The notes beneath the pieces are model-generated. The model was not told the origin of the DNA, made no database searches, and worked only from the letters and a program-made list of their open reading frames with translations. A DNA stretch of 64,000 nucleotides, from positions 62,001-126,000 of the forward strand of contig NZ_LT607753.1 of assembly GCF_900090295.1 (NCBI RefSeq). The letters run 5' to 3'. Position 1 is the stretch's first letter, and each line of letters begins with the position of its first letter. Below, piece by piece: positions 14,866-23,181 of the stretch. This DNA is from Micromonospora coxensis (lineage in GTDB: Bacteria > Actinomycetota > Actinomycetes > Mycobacteriales > Micromonosporaceae). The position numbers were made by a program, and so were the translations under genes.

Positions 14866-15368
14866 CAGCGGCCCGCCCCGGTCGCCGGGAACCAGTGCAG
14901 CTCGGGTGCCGGGGTGCTGCTGCCGGGCAGCTCCAGGTAGGCCAGGTGGCGCAGGAACCGGCTGAACACCACCGCGGCGGAGGTCGGCTCGTGCCGGGCG
15001 TCCAACCGGCTCATCAGCTGCCCGCCGGTCTGCACCTCGTCACCGGCCTCGACCCGCAGGTACCGGGCGACCCGGTCGACGCCGTACTGGAGCACCGCCT
15101 CGTCGGCCAGGGCGTGCAGGTGCTTGCAGGGGGTGCCCCGCAGGCCGCCGCAGGGCCGGTTGTTGTTGGTGCTGCAGTGGTAGGCATGGGTGCCGGAGGC
15201 GACCGACGAGACGTACACCCGCTCGATGTCCGACCCGCTGGACACCACGCCCTGGAGCCGCCCGTCGGCCAGTTCCACGAAGGGCACCTTGGCCAGTTTG
15301 CGGGGCCGGGCGGGCGGCACCACCCGCACCGCGCTGCGCCGCTGGGCGGCCCCGTCCATGTCCGTCAC
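14865..15368 (-). CDS. SWIM zinc-finger protein heading the MoxR module (YehQ-like, short)
   Basis: A 167-aa protein with a SWIM-like zinc site. HCSTNNNRPCGGLRGTPCKH spans residues about 68-87 and gives C-x7-C-x7-C-x-H, a variant of the usual C-x-C-xn-C-x-H. SWIM domains bind DNA or proteins. The N-terminal Arg/Ala stretch (VVPPARPRKLAKVPF) precedes strands typical of SWIM proteins. GTG 15368 is chosen because GGAGG lies six bases upstream; an ATG nine bases further in is the alternative. It is the first gene of a five-gene minus-strand operon. The enterobacterial YehQ is much longer, so this is a compact version. The other module genes are close behind, with one- and four-base overlaps. Confidence 0.82.
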   Translation of the reverse strand: MTDMDGAAQRRSAVRVVPPARPRKLAKVPFVELADGRLQGVVSSGSDIERVYVSSVASGTHAYHCSTNNNRPCGGLRGTPCKHLHALADEAVLQYGVDRVARYLRVEAGDEVQTGGQLMSRLDARHEPTSAAVVFSRFLRHLAYLELPGSSTPAPELHWFPATGAGR

Positions 15369-15562
15369 TTCCGACCTCCCCGCCCGCCGGGAGACCGGCG
15401 ACGCCCATGGTGAGGCGGCCGTCGGATCGCACCGACGCCGCCGTGACGACATGGATCATGGACCACGGGTACGACACGATCCACGCCGGACTCCGTGGCG
15501 GTCGGCCGGCGCCGCCCGCCCCGGCGGGTGGGCCGGGGTCGCGGTGCCGGTGAGCCGCCCGA
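15369..15562. other. Non-coding stretch upstream of the MoxR module
   Basis: The gap from 15369 to 15874 is about 500 bases. Besides the two LacI-type operators and the araB promoter (listed separately) I see a GGAGG ribosome site at 15375-15379 for the SWIM gene. I find no convincing promoter for the minus-strand module; the longest palindromic feature is TGGATC (15450-15455) paired with GATCCA further right. No credible small gene. Confidence 0.4.
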
Positions 15563-15576
15563 TGTGAGCGCTCACA
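15563..15576. promoter_or_regulatory. LacI-family operator, distal, TGTGAGCGCTCACA
   Basis: A perfect 14-bp palindrome centred on the CG typical of LacI-type sites. It lies 268 bases before the second, near-identical copy that overlaps the araB promoter. The pair would allow looping repression by the LacI-family protein encoded at 24787; this is inference. Confidence 0.75.
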
Positions 15577-15816
15577 AGCGTCCGAGTATCGCCGGGACGC
15601 ATCGCGCGGTCAACAGGCTGTCGGCGGGGCTGTCGCATCCGGACGGTCGGGTGCCCCCGCCCGGCAGGCCGTGCCGGGGCGGCGCTTCCGCGCTCGTCGG
15701 CCGTGACCGGCGCTCCCTCACATCGACCGAGGTGAGAGCCGTCGTGCCCGTCCGCAGCGCCGGCCCGGCCCGGGAAGGGGGCTCGCAAGAGTGTCGGAAA
15801 TGTTTCGGGACACGTC

Positions 15817-15845
15817 TTGACGGCCATCCATGTGAGCGCTAACAC
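15817..15845 (+). promoter_or_regulatory. araB promoter
   Basis: TTGACG (15817-15822), 17 bases, TAACAC (15840-15845). The LacI-type operator TGTGAGCGCTAACA occupies the spacer and -10. The predicted start point is near 15852, about 23 bases before the araB ATG. Confidence 0.65.
15831..15844. promoter_or_regulatory. LacI-family operator, proximal, over the araB -10
   Basis: TGTGAGCGCTAACA differs from the distal copy by one base. The position over the promoter spacer and -10 predicts direct repression, relieved by arabinose or a derivative bound to the regulator at 24787. Confidence 0.78.
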
Positions 15846-15874
15846 TGTGCGCAGCAGGCCACGGGAGGATGGGC

Positions 15875-17572
15875 ATGGACGAAGCTGCAGGGCGCTGTGA
15901 CCGGTACGTCGTCGGCGTCGACTTCGGCACGTTGTCGGGGCGGGCGCTGGTGGTACGGGTCGCCGACGGCGCCGAGCTGGGCACCGCGGTGCACGAGTAC
16001 CGCCACGCGGTCATGGACACCGCGCTCACCGCCGTTGACGCCCGGCCCCTGCCGGCGGACTGGGCGTTGCAGGACCCCGACGACTACCGCGAGGTGCTGC
16101 GGCAGGCGGTGCCCGCGGCGCTGGCCGCCAGCGGCGTCGACCCGGCCCGGGTGATCGGCATCGGCATCGACTTCACCGCCTGCACGGTGCTGCCCACCCT
16201 GGCCGACGGCACCCCACTGTGCGAGGTGCCCGAGCTGCGCACCCGGCCGCACGCCTGGGTGAAGCTGTGGAAGCACCACGCCGCCCAAGGGCAGGCCGAC
16301 CGGATCAACGCCCTCGCCCACGAGCGCGGCGAGCCCTGGATCGGCCGCTACGGCGGCAAGATCTCCGCCGAGTGGCAGTACGCCAAGGCGCTGCACCTGC
16401 TGGAGGAGGACCCGGAGCTCTACGCCCGCGCCGAGCGGTGGATCGAGGCCGCCGACTGGATCGTCTGGCAGCTCTGCGGCGTCGAGACCCGCAACGTGTG
16501 CACCGCCGGCTACAAGGGGATCCACCAGGACGGCCGCTACCCGTCGCGGGACTACCTCGCCGCGCTGCACCCGGACTTCGCCGACTTCGTCGCCAAGCTC
16601 GACGGCCCGCTCGCGCCGCTGGGCGCCCGGGCCGGCGGGCTCACCGCGCGGGCCGCCGCCTGGACCGGCCTGCCCGAGGGCGTCGCGGTCGCGGTGGGCA
16701 ACGTGGACGCCCACGTCACCGCCGCCGCCGCTCAGGCCCTCGACCCGGGCCGGCTGGTCGCCATCATGGGCACCTCCACCTGCCACGTCGTCAACGGCGA
16801 CCGGCTGGCCGAGGTCGCCGGCATGTGCGGCGTGGTCGACGGCGGCATCAGCGCCGGCTCGTGGGGTTACGAGGCGGGTCAGAGCGGGGTCGGCGACATC
16901 TTCACCTGGTACGTCGCGCACGCCGCCCCCGCCGGCTGGGCCTCGCACGAGGCGCTGAGCGCGGCCGCGGCCGCCCAGCCCGTCGGCGGGCACGGCCTGA
17001 TCGCGCTCGACTGGTGGAACGGCAACCGCTCCCTGCTGGTCAACCACGACCTCAGCGGCGTCCTCGTCGGGCTCACCCTGGCCACCCGCCCCCCGGACGT
17101 CTACCGCGCGCTGCTGGAGTCCACCGCATACGGCACCCGCATGATCATCGAGGCGTTCGCCGACGCGGGAGTGCCGGTCGACGAGGTGATCGTCGCCGGT
17201 GGACTGACCGCCAACACGCTGCTGATGCAGATCTACGCCGACGTGACCCGCCGGCCGCTGGGCATCATCGGCTCGGCGCAGGGCCCGGCGCTGGGCTCGG
17301 CGATCCACGCGGCGGTGGCCGCCGGCGCGTACCCCGACGTGCCGGCCGCCTCGGCGGCGATGGGCCGGGTCGACCGCGACGTGTACCGGCCCGATCCGCA
17401 GCGCGCCCGCGCCTACGACGACCTGTACGCCGAGTACCGCCGGCTGCACGACCACTTCGGTCGCGGCGGCGACGAGACGCTGCTGCGCCTGCGGGCCATC
17501 CGCAACGCCGCCCGGCAGGCGGCCGACCCGACCCCGGCCGCCCCGGCGGCGCCCCTGGAGGTGATGGCATGA
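15875..17572 (+). CDS. araB: L-ribulokinase AraB
   Basis: A 565-aa FGGY-family carbohydrate kinase. The start DRYVVGVDFGTLSGRALVV holds the phosphate-1 loop, with the S-G-R variant typical of ribulokinases. IGIGIDFTACTVLP follows, then MGTSTCHVV and GGISAGSWGYEAGQSGVGD, and the C-terminal adenosine region VIVAGGLTANTLLMQIYADV. It phosphorylates L-ribulose to L-ribulose-5-phosphate with ATP in the cytosol. First gene of the ara operon; its TGA overlaps the araD ATG by four bases. GGGAGG at 15863-15868 is six bases from ATG 15875 but abuts the ATG at 15869, so I chose 15875. Regulated by the two LacI-type operators upstream. Confidence 0.95.
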   Translation: MDEAAGRCDRYVVGVDFGTLSGRALVVRVADGAELGTAVHEYRHAVMDTALTAVDARPLPADWALQDPDDYREVLRQAVPAALAASGVDPARVIGIGIDFTACTVLPTLADGTPLCEVPELRTRPHAWVKLWKHHAAQGQADRINALAHERGEPWIGRYGGKISAEWQYAKALHLLEEDPELYARAERWIEAADWIVWQLCGVETRNVCTAGYKGIHQDGRYPSRDYLAALHPDFADFVAKLDGPLAPLGARAGGLTARAAAWTGLPEGVAVAVGNVDAHVTAAAAQALDPGRLVAIMGTSTCHVVNGDRLAEVAGMCGVVDGGISAGSWGYEAGQSGVGDIFTWYVAHAAPAGWASHEALSAAAAAQPVGGHGLIALDWWNGNRSLLVNHDLSGVLVGLTLATRPPDVYRALLESTAYGTRMIIEAFADAGVPVDEVIVAGGLTANTLLMQIYADVTRRPLGIIGSAQGPALGSAIHAAVAAGAYPDVPAASAAMGRVDRDVYRPDPQRARAYDDLYAEYRRLHDHFGRGGDETLLRLRAIRNAARQAADPTPAAPAAPLEVMA

Positions 17573-18255
17573 GCCTCGACCTGGAGGTGACCCGGCTGCG
17601 CGAGACCGTGGCCGGCCTGCACGCCGAACTGGTCCGGTACCAGTTGGTGGCGTGGACGGCCGGGAACGTCTCGGCCCGGGTGCCGGGGCGGGATCTGATG
17701 GTCATCAAGCCCAGCGGGGTGTCCTACGACGACCTGCGCCCGGAGAACATGATCGTCTGCGACCTCGACGGGGTCGTGGTCGACGGCGACCTCTCGCCGT
17801 CCAGCGACACCGCCGCGCACGCCTACGTCTACCGGGCGATGCCGGAGGTGGGCGGCGTGGTGCACACCCACAGCGGGTACGCCACCGCCTGGGCGGCGCG
17901 CGGCGAGCCCATCCCGTGCCACCTGACCGCCCAGGCCGACGAGTTCGGCGGGGAGATCCCGGTCGGTCCGTTCGCCCTGATCGGCGGGGACGACATCGGC
18001 AAGGGGATCGTGGCGACCCTGTCCGGGCACCGCTCACCGGCGGTGCTGATGCGCAACCACGGCGTCTTCACCATCGGCCGCGACGCCCGGGCGGCGGTGA
18101 AGGCGGCGGTGATGTGCGAGGACGTGGCCCGCACCGCGCACCTGACCCGGGCGCTGGGCACCCCGGCGCCGATGGCCCGCGCCGACATCGACTCGCTCTA
18201 CGACCGCTACCAGACCGTGTACGGCCAGCCGGGCACCCGGTCCACCGCCCGCTGA
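17569..18255 (+). CDS. araD: L-ribulose-5-phosphate 4-epimerase AraD
   Basis: A 228-aa class II aldolase/AraD-family protein. TAGNVSARVPG and IKPSGVSYDDL bind the phosphate. VVHTHSGYATAWA holds the HTH zinc ligands, and MRNHGVFTIG contains the third His and the following Gly motif. It converts L-ribulose-5-phosphate to D-xylulose-5-phosphate, the last step of the pathway. The four-base ATGA overlap with araB and the araA gene in the same operon make epimerase the best family assignment over fuculose aldolase. Confidence 0.93.
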   Translation: MSLDLEVTRLRETVAGLHAELVRYQLVAWTAGNVSARVPGRDLMVIKPSGVSYDDLRPENMIVCDLDGVVVDGDLSPSSDTAAHAYVYRAMPEVGGVVHTHSGYATAWAARGEPIPCHLTAQADEFGGEIPVGPFALIGGDDIGKGIVATLSGHRSPAVLMRNHGVFTIGRDARAAVKAAVMCEDVARTAHLTRALGTPAPMARADIDSLYDRYQTVYGQPGTRSTAR

Positions 18256-18386
18256 CCCGCCCGTGCCCCGGCCGGACCCGCCCCCGCGGACCGGCCGGCC
18301 GATCGCACCACCGCACCACCCACCCGGCCCGTCCGGCGGGACCGGCCGGGTGGCACCCCCACCTCACCCCCGAAGGAGTCACCGGC
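18256..18386 (+). other. Spacer between araD and the binding-protein gene
   Basis: 131 bases without a gene. It contains a 9-bp GC hairpin (CACCCGGCC with GGCCGGGTG, about 18317-18351) and AAGGAG before the next ATG. I see no operator or clear promoter, so transcription probably continues from araB. Confidence 0.4.
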
Positions 18387-19391
18387 ATGGTGCACGTCCG
18401 TACCACCATCACCCGTCGCGGGCTCGGCGCCCTGCTCGCCGCCGGCCTGCTGGCGACCGCCCTGTCCGGCTGCGGCAACAGCGACACCGGCGGCGACGCC
18501 GGCGGCGGCGGAGACAAGATCGTCCTCGGCTTCTCCCAGGTCGGCGCGGAGAGCGGCTGGCGCACGGCGAACACCAACTCGATCAAGGAAGCCGCCGGGG
18601 CGGCCGGCATCGAGCTGAAGTTCGACGACGCCCAGCAGAAGCAGGAGAACCAGATCAAGGCGATCCGCAACTTCATCCAGCAGAAGGTGGACGTGATCGC
18701 CTTCTCGCCGGTGGTGGAGTCCGGTTGGGACACCGTGCTCAAGGAGGCCCGGGACGCCGAGATCCCGGTGATCCTCACCGACCGCAGCGTCGACTCGGCG
18801 GACAAGAGCCTCTACAAGACCTTCATCGGCTCGGACTTCGTCAAGGAGGGGCGCCTGTCCGGTGAGTGGCTGGTCGAGCGGACCAAGTCCGCGACCGGGC
18901 CGGTGCACATCGTCGAGCTGCAGGGCACCACCGGCTCGGCCCCGGCGAACGACCGCAAGAAGGGCTTCGCCGAGGCGATCGCGGCCAACCCCAACCTCAA
19001 GGTCGTCGCGTCGCAGAGCGGTGACTTCACCCGCGCCGGCGGCAAGCAGGTCATGGAGCAGTTCCTCAAGGCCAACCCGAAGATCGACGTGCTCTTCGCG
19101 CACAACGACGACATGGGCCTCGGTGCGCTGGAGGCGATCACCGCGGCCGGCAAGGTGCCCGGCAGGGACATCACCATCATCACCATCGACGCGGTCAAGG
19201 ACGGCATGCAGGCCCTGGCCGACGGCAAGTTCAACTTCATCGCCGAGTGCAGCCCGCTGCTCGGGCCGCAGCTGATGGACCTGGTGAAGAAGGTGCACGC
19301 CGGCGAGTCGGTGCCCGCCCGGGTGGAGACCGAGGAGACCACGTTCACCACCGAGCAGGCCAAGGCCGCGCTGCCGACGCGCAAGTACTGA
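18387..19391 (+). CDS. sugar ABC transporter substrate-binding lipoprotein (YtfQ-like)
   Basis: A 334-aa type I periplasmic-binding protein. The signal peptide has a Tat-like/basic start (TTITRRGLGALLAAG) and the lipobox LSGCGNS, so the mature Cys is lipid-anchored. The mature part begins IVLGFSQVGAESGWRTANTN, the hallmark of the YtfQ-like group, then VDVIAFSPVVESGWD, ILTDRSVD, GTTGSAPANDRKKGF and FAHNDDMGLGALEAI. Characterised YtfQ proteins bind galactofuranose and related pentose furanoses. In this arabinose operon L-arabinose (furanose) is the likely ligand. Good AAGGAG site nine bases upstream of ATG 18387. A stem-loop follows, which probably favours high expression of this gene. Confidence 0.92.
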   Translation: MVHVRTTITRRGLGALLAAGLLATALSGCGNSDTGGDAGGGGDKIVLGFSQVGAESGWRTANTNSIKEAAGAAGIELKFDDAQQKQENQIKAIRNFIQQKVDVIAFSPVVESGWDTVLKEARDAEIPVILTDRSVDSADKSLYKTFIGSDFVKEGRLSGEWLVERTKSATGPVHIVELQGTTGSAPANDRKKGFAEAIAANPNLKVVASQSGDFTRAGGKQVMEQFLKANPKIDVLFAHNDDMGLGALEAITAAGKVPGRDITIITIDAVKDGMQALADGKFNFIAECSPLLGPQLMDLVKKVHAGESVPARVETEETTFTTEQAKAALPTRKY

Positions 19392-19423
19392 CCCTCGCGA
19401 CGAATCCTCGCCGTGACGGCGGC

Positions 19424-19454
19424 GGGCCGGCGGTGTCACCGACACCGCCGGCCC
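19424..19454 (+). terminator. Stem-loop after the binding-protein gene (attenuator or mRNA stabiliser)
   Basis: A perfect 14-bp stem (19424-19437 with 19441-19454) and a three-base loop, no T-run, between the binding protein and ATPase genes. Hairpins here commonly raise binding-protein mRNA over that of the membrane components. Confidence 0.6.
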
Positions 19455-19551
19455 GGCCACCTCCCCGCGCCCCGCGCGCCGACGGACCCCGACCACGCCC
19501 GCGCGGTCGCGTCCGACCCGCACCGCCGAGAATCACGAAAGGTCTGGTGGG

Positions 19552-21096
19552 ATGTCGCAGAGGCATCCGGTCCTGACGATGACCGCGATCAGCAAGCTCT
19601 TCCCGGGCGTACGCGCCCTCGACGGTGTCGACTTCCGGCTGTTCCCCGGTGAGGTCCACGCCCTGATGGGCGAGAACGGCGCCGGCAAGTCCACTCTGAT
19701 CAAGGTGCTGACCGGCGTGTACGGCACCGACGCCGGGACCGTCACCCTCGACGGCGCACCGGTCTCCTTCACCGGCCCGATGCAGGCCACCGCGGCGGGC
19801 GTGAGCACCGTCTACCAGGAGGTCAACCTCTGCCCGAACCTGTCCGTGGCGGAGAACATCTTCATCGGCCGGGAGCCGCGCCGCCTCGGCGTCATCGACT
19901 GGCGCGAGACGCGCCGGCGGGCACAGGCCCTGCTGGCCCGTCTCGACCTGCACATCGACGTCACCGAACTGCTCGGCAGCTACTCCCTCGCGGTGCAGCA
20001 GATGGTGGCCATCGCCCGCGCGGTCGACGTGCGGGCGCGGGTGCTGATCCTCGACGAGCCCACCTCCAGCCTGGACGCCGACGAGGTCGCCCAACTGCTG
20101 CGCATCATGCGGCAGCTGCGCGACGAGGGCATCGCGATCCTCTTCGTCACCCACTTCCTCGACCAGGTGTACGCCATCGCGGACCGGATCACGGTGCTGC
20201 GCAACGGCCGCCTGGTCGGCGAGTACCGCACCGCCGACCTGCCGCAGATCGCCCTCGTGGAGAAGATGATCGGCAAGGAGCTGGACGCGCTGGAGCGCCT
20301 CGACTCCGAGGCCGGGCGTGACCCGGCGGCCGTCACCGCCGGCGCCCCGCTGGTCGAGGCCGACGGGCTCGGCCGTACCGGCTCGGTGGCGCCGTTCCAC
20401 CTCACCATCCACGAGGGCGAGGTCGTCGGCCTGGCCGGGCTGCTCGGCTCGGGGCGTACCGAGGTCGCCCGGCTGCTCTTCGGCGCCGACCGCGCGGACC
20501 GGGGCCGGCTCACCGTGGCCGGGCGACCGGCCGCGGTCCGTACGCCGGTCGCGGCGATCGACCGCGACATCGCCTTCTGCTCCGAGAACCGCCGCACCGA
20601 GGGGCTGATCGGCGAGCTGACCGTACGGGAGAACATCATCCTGGCGATGCAGGCGGCCCGGGGCTGGCTGCGCCCGGTGCCCCGACGCCGGCAGGACGAA
20701 CTGGTCCGGCACTGGATCGAGGCGCTGAGCATCCGCCCGGCCGACCCCGACCTGCCGGTGCGCAACCTCTCCGGCGGCAACCAGCAGAAGGTGCTGCTCG
20801 CCCGCTGGCTGATCACCGAACCCCGACTGCTGATCCTGGACGAGCCGACCCGGGGCATCGACATCGGCGCGAAGACCGAGATCCAGCGCCTGGTGGCCCA
20901 GCTCTCCGACGGCGGCATGGCGGTGCTGTTCATCTCCGCCGAACTGGAGGAGGTGCTGCGGCTGAGCCACACGGTCGCGGTGATGCGCGACCGGCAGCTG
21001 GTCGCCCGGCTGACCAACGACGACACGCTCGACGCCGACCGCGTCATGCGGGCCATCGCCAGCGGCGCCCAGCAGGAAGGGCGGGACGAGGCATGA
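19552..21096 (+). CDS. sugar ABC transporter ATPase, two nucleotide-binding domains (YtfR-like)
   Basis: A 514-aa fused ABC ATPase. Domain 1: Walker A GENGAGKST, degenerate signature YSLAVQQMVAIARA, Walker B VLILDEPTSSLD. Domain 2: a degenerate P-loop LAGLLGSGRTE, intact signature LSGGNQQKVLLARW and Walker B LLILDEPTRGID. This asymmetric arrangement is normal for the RbsA/MglA/YtfR group. It powers the importer formed with the two permeases downstream. GAAAGG lies upstream of ATG 19552. The stop overlaps the first permease start by four bases. Confidence 0.94.
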   Translation: MSQRHPVLTMTAISKLFPGVRALDGVDFRLFPGEVHALMGENGAGKSTLIKVLTGVYGTDAGTVTLDGAPVSFTGPMQATAAGVSTVYQEVNLCPNLSVAENIFIGREPRRLGVIDWRETRRRAQALLARLDLHIDVTELLGSYSLAVQQMVAIARAVDVRARVLILDEPTSSLDADEVAQLLRIMRQLRDEGIAILFVTHFLDQVYAIADRITVLRNGRLVGEYRTADLPQIALVEKMIGKELDALERLDSEAGRDPAAVTAGAPLVEADGLGRTGSVAPFHLTIHEGEVVGLAGLLGSGRTEVARLLFGADRADRGRLTVAGRPAAVRTPVAAIDRDIAFCSENRRTEGLIGELTVRENIILAMQAARGWLRPVPRRRQDELVRHWIEALSIRPADPDLPVRNLSGGNQQKVLLARWLITEPRLLILDEPTRGIDIGAKTEIQRLVAQLSDGGMAVLFISAELEEVLRLSHTVAVMRDRQLVARLTNDDTLDADRVMRAIASGAQQEGRDEA

Positions 21097-22163
21097 GCAC
21101 GGTACGGACCCGGGTCACGAGGATCACCGGCCACCGGCTGTTCTGGCCGCTGGTCGTGCTGCTGGTGCTGCTGGCGGCGAACACGATCCACCGGCCGAGC
21201 TTCCTGTCGGTCGAGCTGAAGAACGGCCACCTGTACGGCAGCCTCGTCGACATCGTCCGGCTCAGCGCCCCGCTGATCCTGGTGGCCCTGGGGATGTCCC
21301 TGGTGATCGCCACCGGCGGCATCGACCTGTCGGTGGGCAGCGTGGTCGCGGTCAGCGGCGCGGTGGCCTGCCTCTACATCAGTGAGCAGCCCGACCAGGA
21401 CGGCCTGGGCGGGGTGCTGACCGCGCTGGCCCTCGCCTTCGGCGTCGCCCTGCTGCTCGGCGCCTGGAACGGGGTCCTGGTCGCGGTCATCGGCATCCAG
21501 CCGATCATCGCCACGCTGATCCTGATGGTCGCCGGGCGCGGCCTGGCCCAGCTGGTCACCTCCGGGCAGATCATCACCGTCAACAGCGGGCCGTACAAGA
21601 CGATCGGGGTGGGGCACCTGCTCACCCTGCCGTTCGCGATCATCGTGGCCCTGGCGGTGACCCTGGTCGTGGCGGTGCTGACCCGGCGCACCGCACTCGG
21701 CATGATCATCGAGGCGGTCGGCGGCAACGCCGAGGCCAGCCGCCTGGCCGGCGTCCGCTCCCGCCGGATCACCTTCCTCGTGTACGTGGTCAGCGCCGCC
21801 TGCGCCGCCATCGCCGGCTTCATGATGACCGCGAACGTCTCCAGCGCCGACGGCAACGCCGCCGGCCTCTGGGTGGAGCTCGACGCGATCCTGGCCGTGG
21901 TCATCGGCGGCACCGCGCTGACCGGCGGCCGGTTCTTCCTCGGCGGCACCGTCGTCGGCGCGCTGATCATCCAGACCCTCACCACCTCCGTGTACGCCAT
22001 GAACATCGACCCGCAGACGGCGCTGCTGTTCAAGGCGGTGGTGGTGATCGCGGTCTGCCTCGTCCAGGCCCCGGCGTTCCGCGCCCGGTTCCGCCGCCGA
22101 CGCCCGTCCACCGTGGCCCCGACCCCCGCCACCGCGCAGCAGAAGGAGCAGGTCCCGGCATGA
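21093..22163 (+). CDS. sugar ABC transporter permease 1 (YtfT-like)
   Basis: A 356-aa polytopic permease of the RbsC/branched-chain type. Many hydrophobic segments alternate with the family motifs [19 protein letters not shown] near residue 70, [17 protein letters not shown] (the ATPase-coupling loop) near 210, and [19 protein letters not shown] near 270. The C-terminal tail [10 protein letters not shown] is basic and cytosolic. It starts within the ATPase stop codon (ATGA) and ends overlapping the next permease by four bases. The two permeases form the heteromeric membrane channel, as in ytfT-yjfF. Confidence 0.93.
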   Translation: MSTVRTRVTRITGHRLFWPLVVLLVLLAANTIHRPSFLSVELKNGHLYGSLVDIVRLSAPLILVALGMSLVIATGGIDLSVGSVVAVSGAVACLYISEQPDQDGLGGVLTALALAFGVALLLGAWNGVLVAVIGIQPIIATLILMVAGRGLAQLVTSGQIITVNSGPYKTIGVGHLLTLPFAIIVALAVTLVVAVLTRRTALGMIIEAVGGNAEASRLAGVRSRRITFLVYVVSAACAAIAGFMMTANVSSADGNAAGLWVELDAILAVVIGGTALTGGRFFLGGTVVGALIIQTLTTSVYAMNIDPQTALLFKAVVVIAVCLVQAPAFRARFRRRRPSTVAPTPATAQQKEQVPA

Positions 22164-23152
22164 CCACCACACCACTGGCCACCCGGGCGGACCGGGCACG
22201 GTGGCGGGTGCCGCCCCGGCACGTGCCGGTGCTGGCCACCCTCGCCCTGCTGCTCGTCATGTACGGCGTCGGCGTGTCCCAGTACCGCGCGTTCTCCAAC
22301 GTCCAGGTCGTGTTCAACATCTTCATCGACAACGGGTTCCTGCTCGTCGTCGCGGTCGGCATGACCTTCGTGATCCTCACCGGCGGCATCGACCTGTCGG
22401 TCGGCTCGGTGGTGGCGATGACCGCGATGGTGTCGGCGTCCCTGCTGCGCGACGGCCTGCACCCCGCCCTGGTGCTGCTGGTCGCGCTGCTGATCGGCCC
22501 GACCCTCGGGTTCGCGATGGGCTGCGTCATCCACTTCTTCGACATCCAGCCGTTCATCGTCACCCTGGCCGGGATGTTCTTCGCCCGGGGCATGTGCACC
22601 TGGATCAGCGCCACCTCCGTCCCGATCACCGACGGGTTCTGGACCTCGGCGGCGCAGGCGCGCATCCGCCTCGGCGAGAACTTCGTGACCGTCAGCGTCC
22701 TGATCGCCCTGGCCGTCGTCGCGGTGGCCGCGTTCACGCTGGCCTACACCCGGCTGGGCCGCGACGTGTACGCCATCGGCGGCAACCCGCAGTCGGCGCT
22801 GCTGATGGGCCTGCCGGTCGGGCGGACCAGGATCGCCGTCTACACGATCAGCGGGCTCTGCTCGGCCCTCGGCGGCATCCTGCTGTCCTTCTACACCCTC
22901 TCCGGCGCCCCGCTGATCGCCGTCGGCATGGAGCTGGACGTCATCGCCGCGGTCGTCATCGGCGGCACCCTGCTCACCGGCGGCTCCGGCTACGTCCTCG
23001 GCACCGTGCTGGGCGTGCTGGTCCTCGGCGTGATCCAGACGCTGATCACCTTCGACGGCACCCTCAACTCCTGGTGGACCAGGATCGTCATCGGTGGCCT
23101 GCTCTTCGCGTTCATCCTGCTCCAACGCCTCGTCGGCATCCGCACCAAGTGA
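22160..23152 (+). CDS. sugar ABC transporter permease 2 (YjfF-like)
   Basis: A 330-aa paralogue of the preceding permease. It contains [40 protein letters not shown] (coupling loop) and [19 protein letters not shown], with about nine hydrophobic segments. The coupling loops of the two permeases differ, as expected for contact with the two unlike ATPase domains. Four-base overlap with permease 1; a 29-base gap to araA. Confidence 0.93.
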   Translation: MTTTPLATRADRARWRVPPRHVPVLATLALLLVMYGVGVSQYRAFSNVQVVFNIFIDNGFLLVVAVGMTFVILTGGIDLSVGSVVAMTAMVSASLLRDGLHPALVLLVALLIGPTLGFAMGCVIHFFDIQPFIVTLAGMFFARGMCTWISATSVPITDGFWTSAAQARIRLGENFVTVSVLIALAVVAVAAFTLAYTRLGRDVYAIGGNPQSALLMGLPVGRTRIAVYTISGLCSALGGILLSFYTLSGAPLIAVGMELDVIAAVVIGGTLLTGGSGYVLGTVLGVLVLGVIQTLITFDGTLNSWWTRIVIGGLLFAFILLQRLVGIRTK

Positions 23153-23181
23153 CCACGACCAGTTCCACGGAAGGCACGCCC

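Noticed and set aside
15869..15871. ATG at 15869 as araB start.
   Set aside because: It directly abuts the GGGAGG ribosome site; ATG 15875 has the proper six-base spacing.
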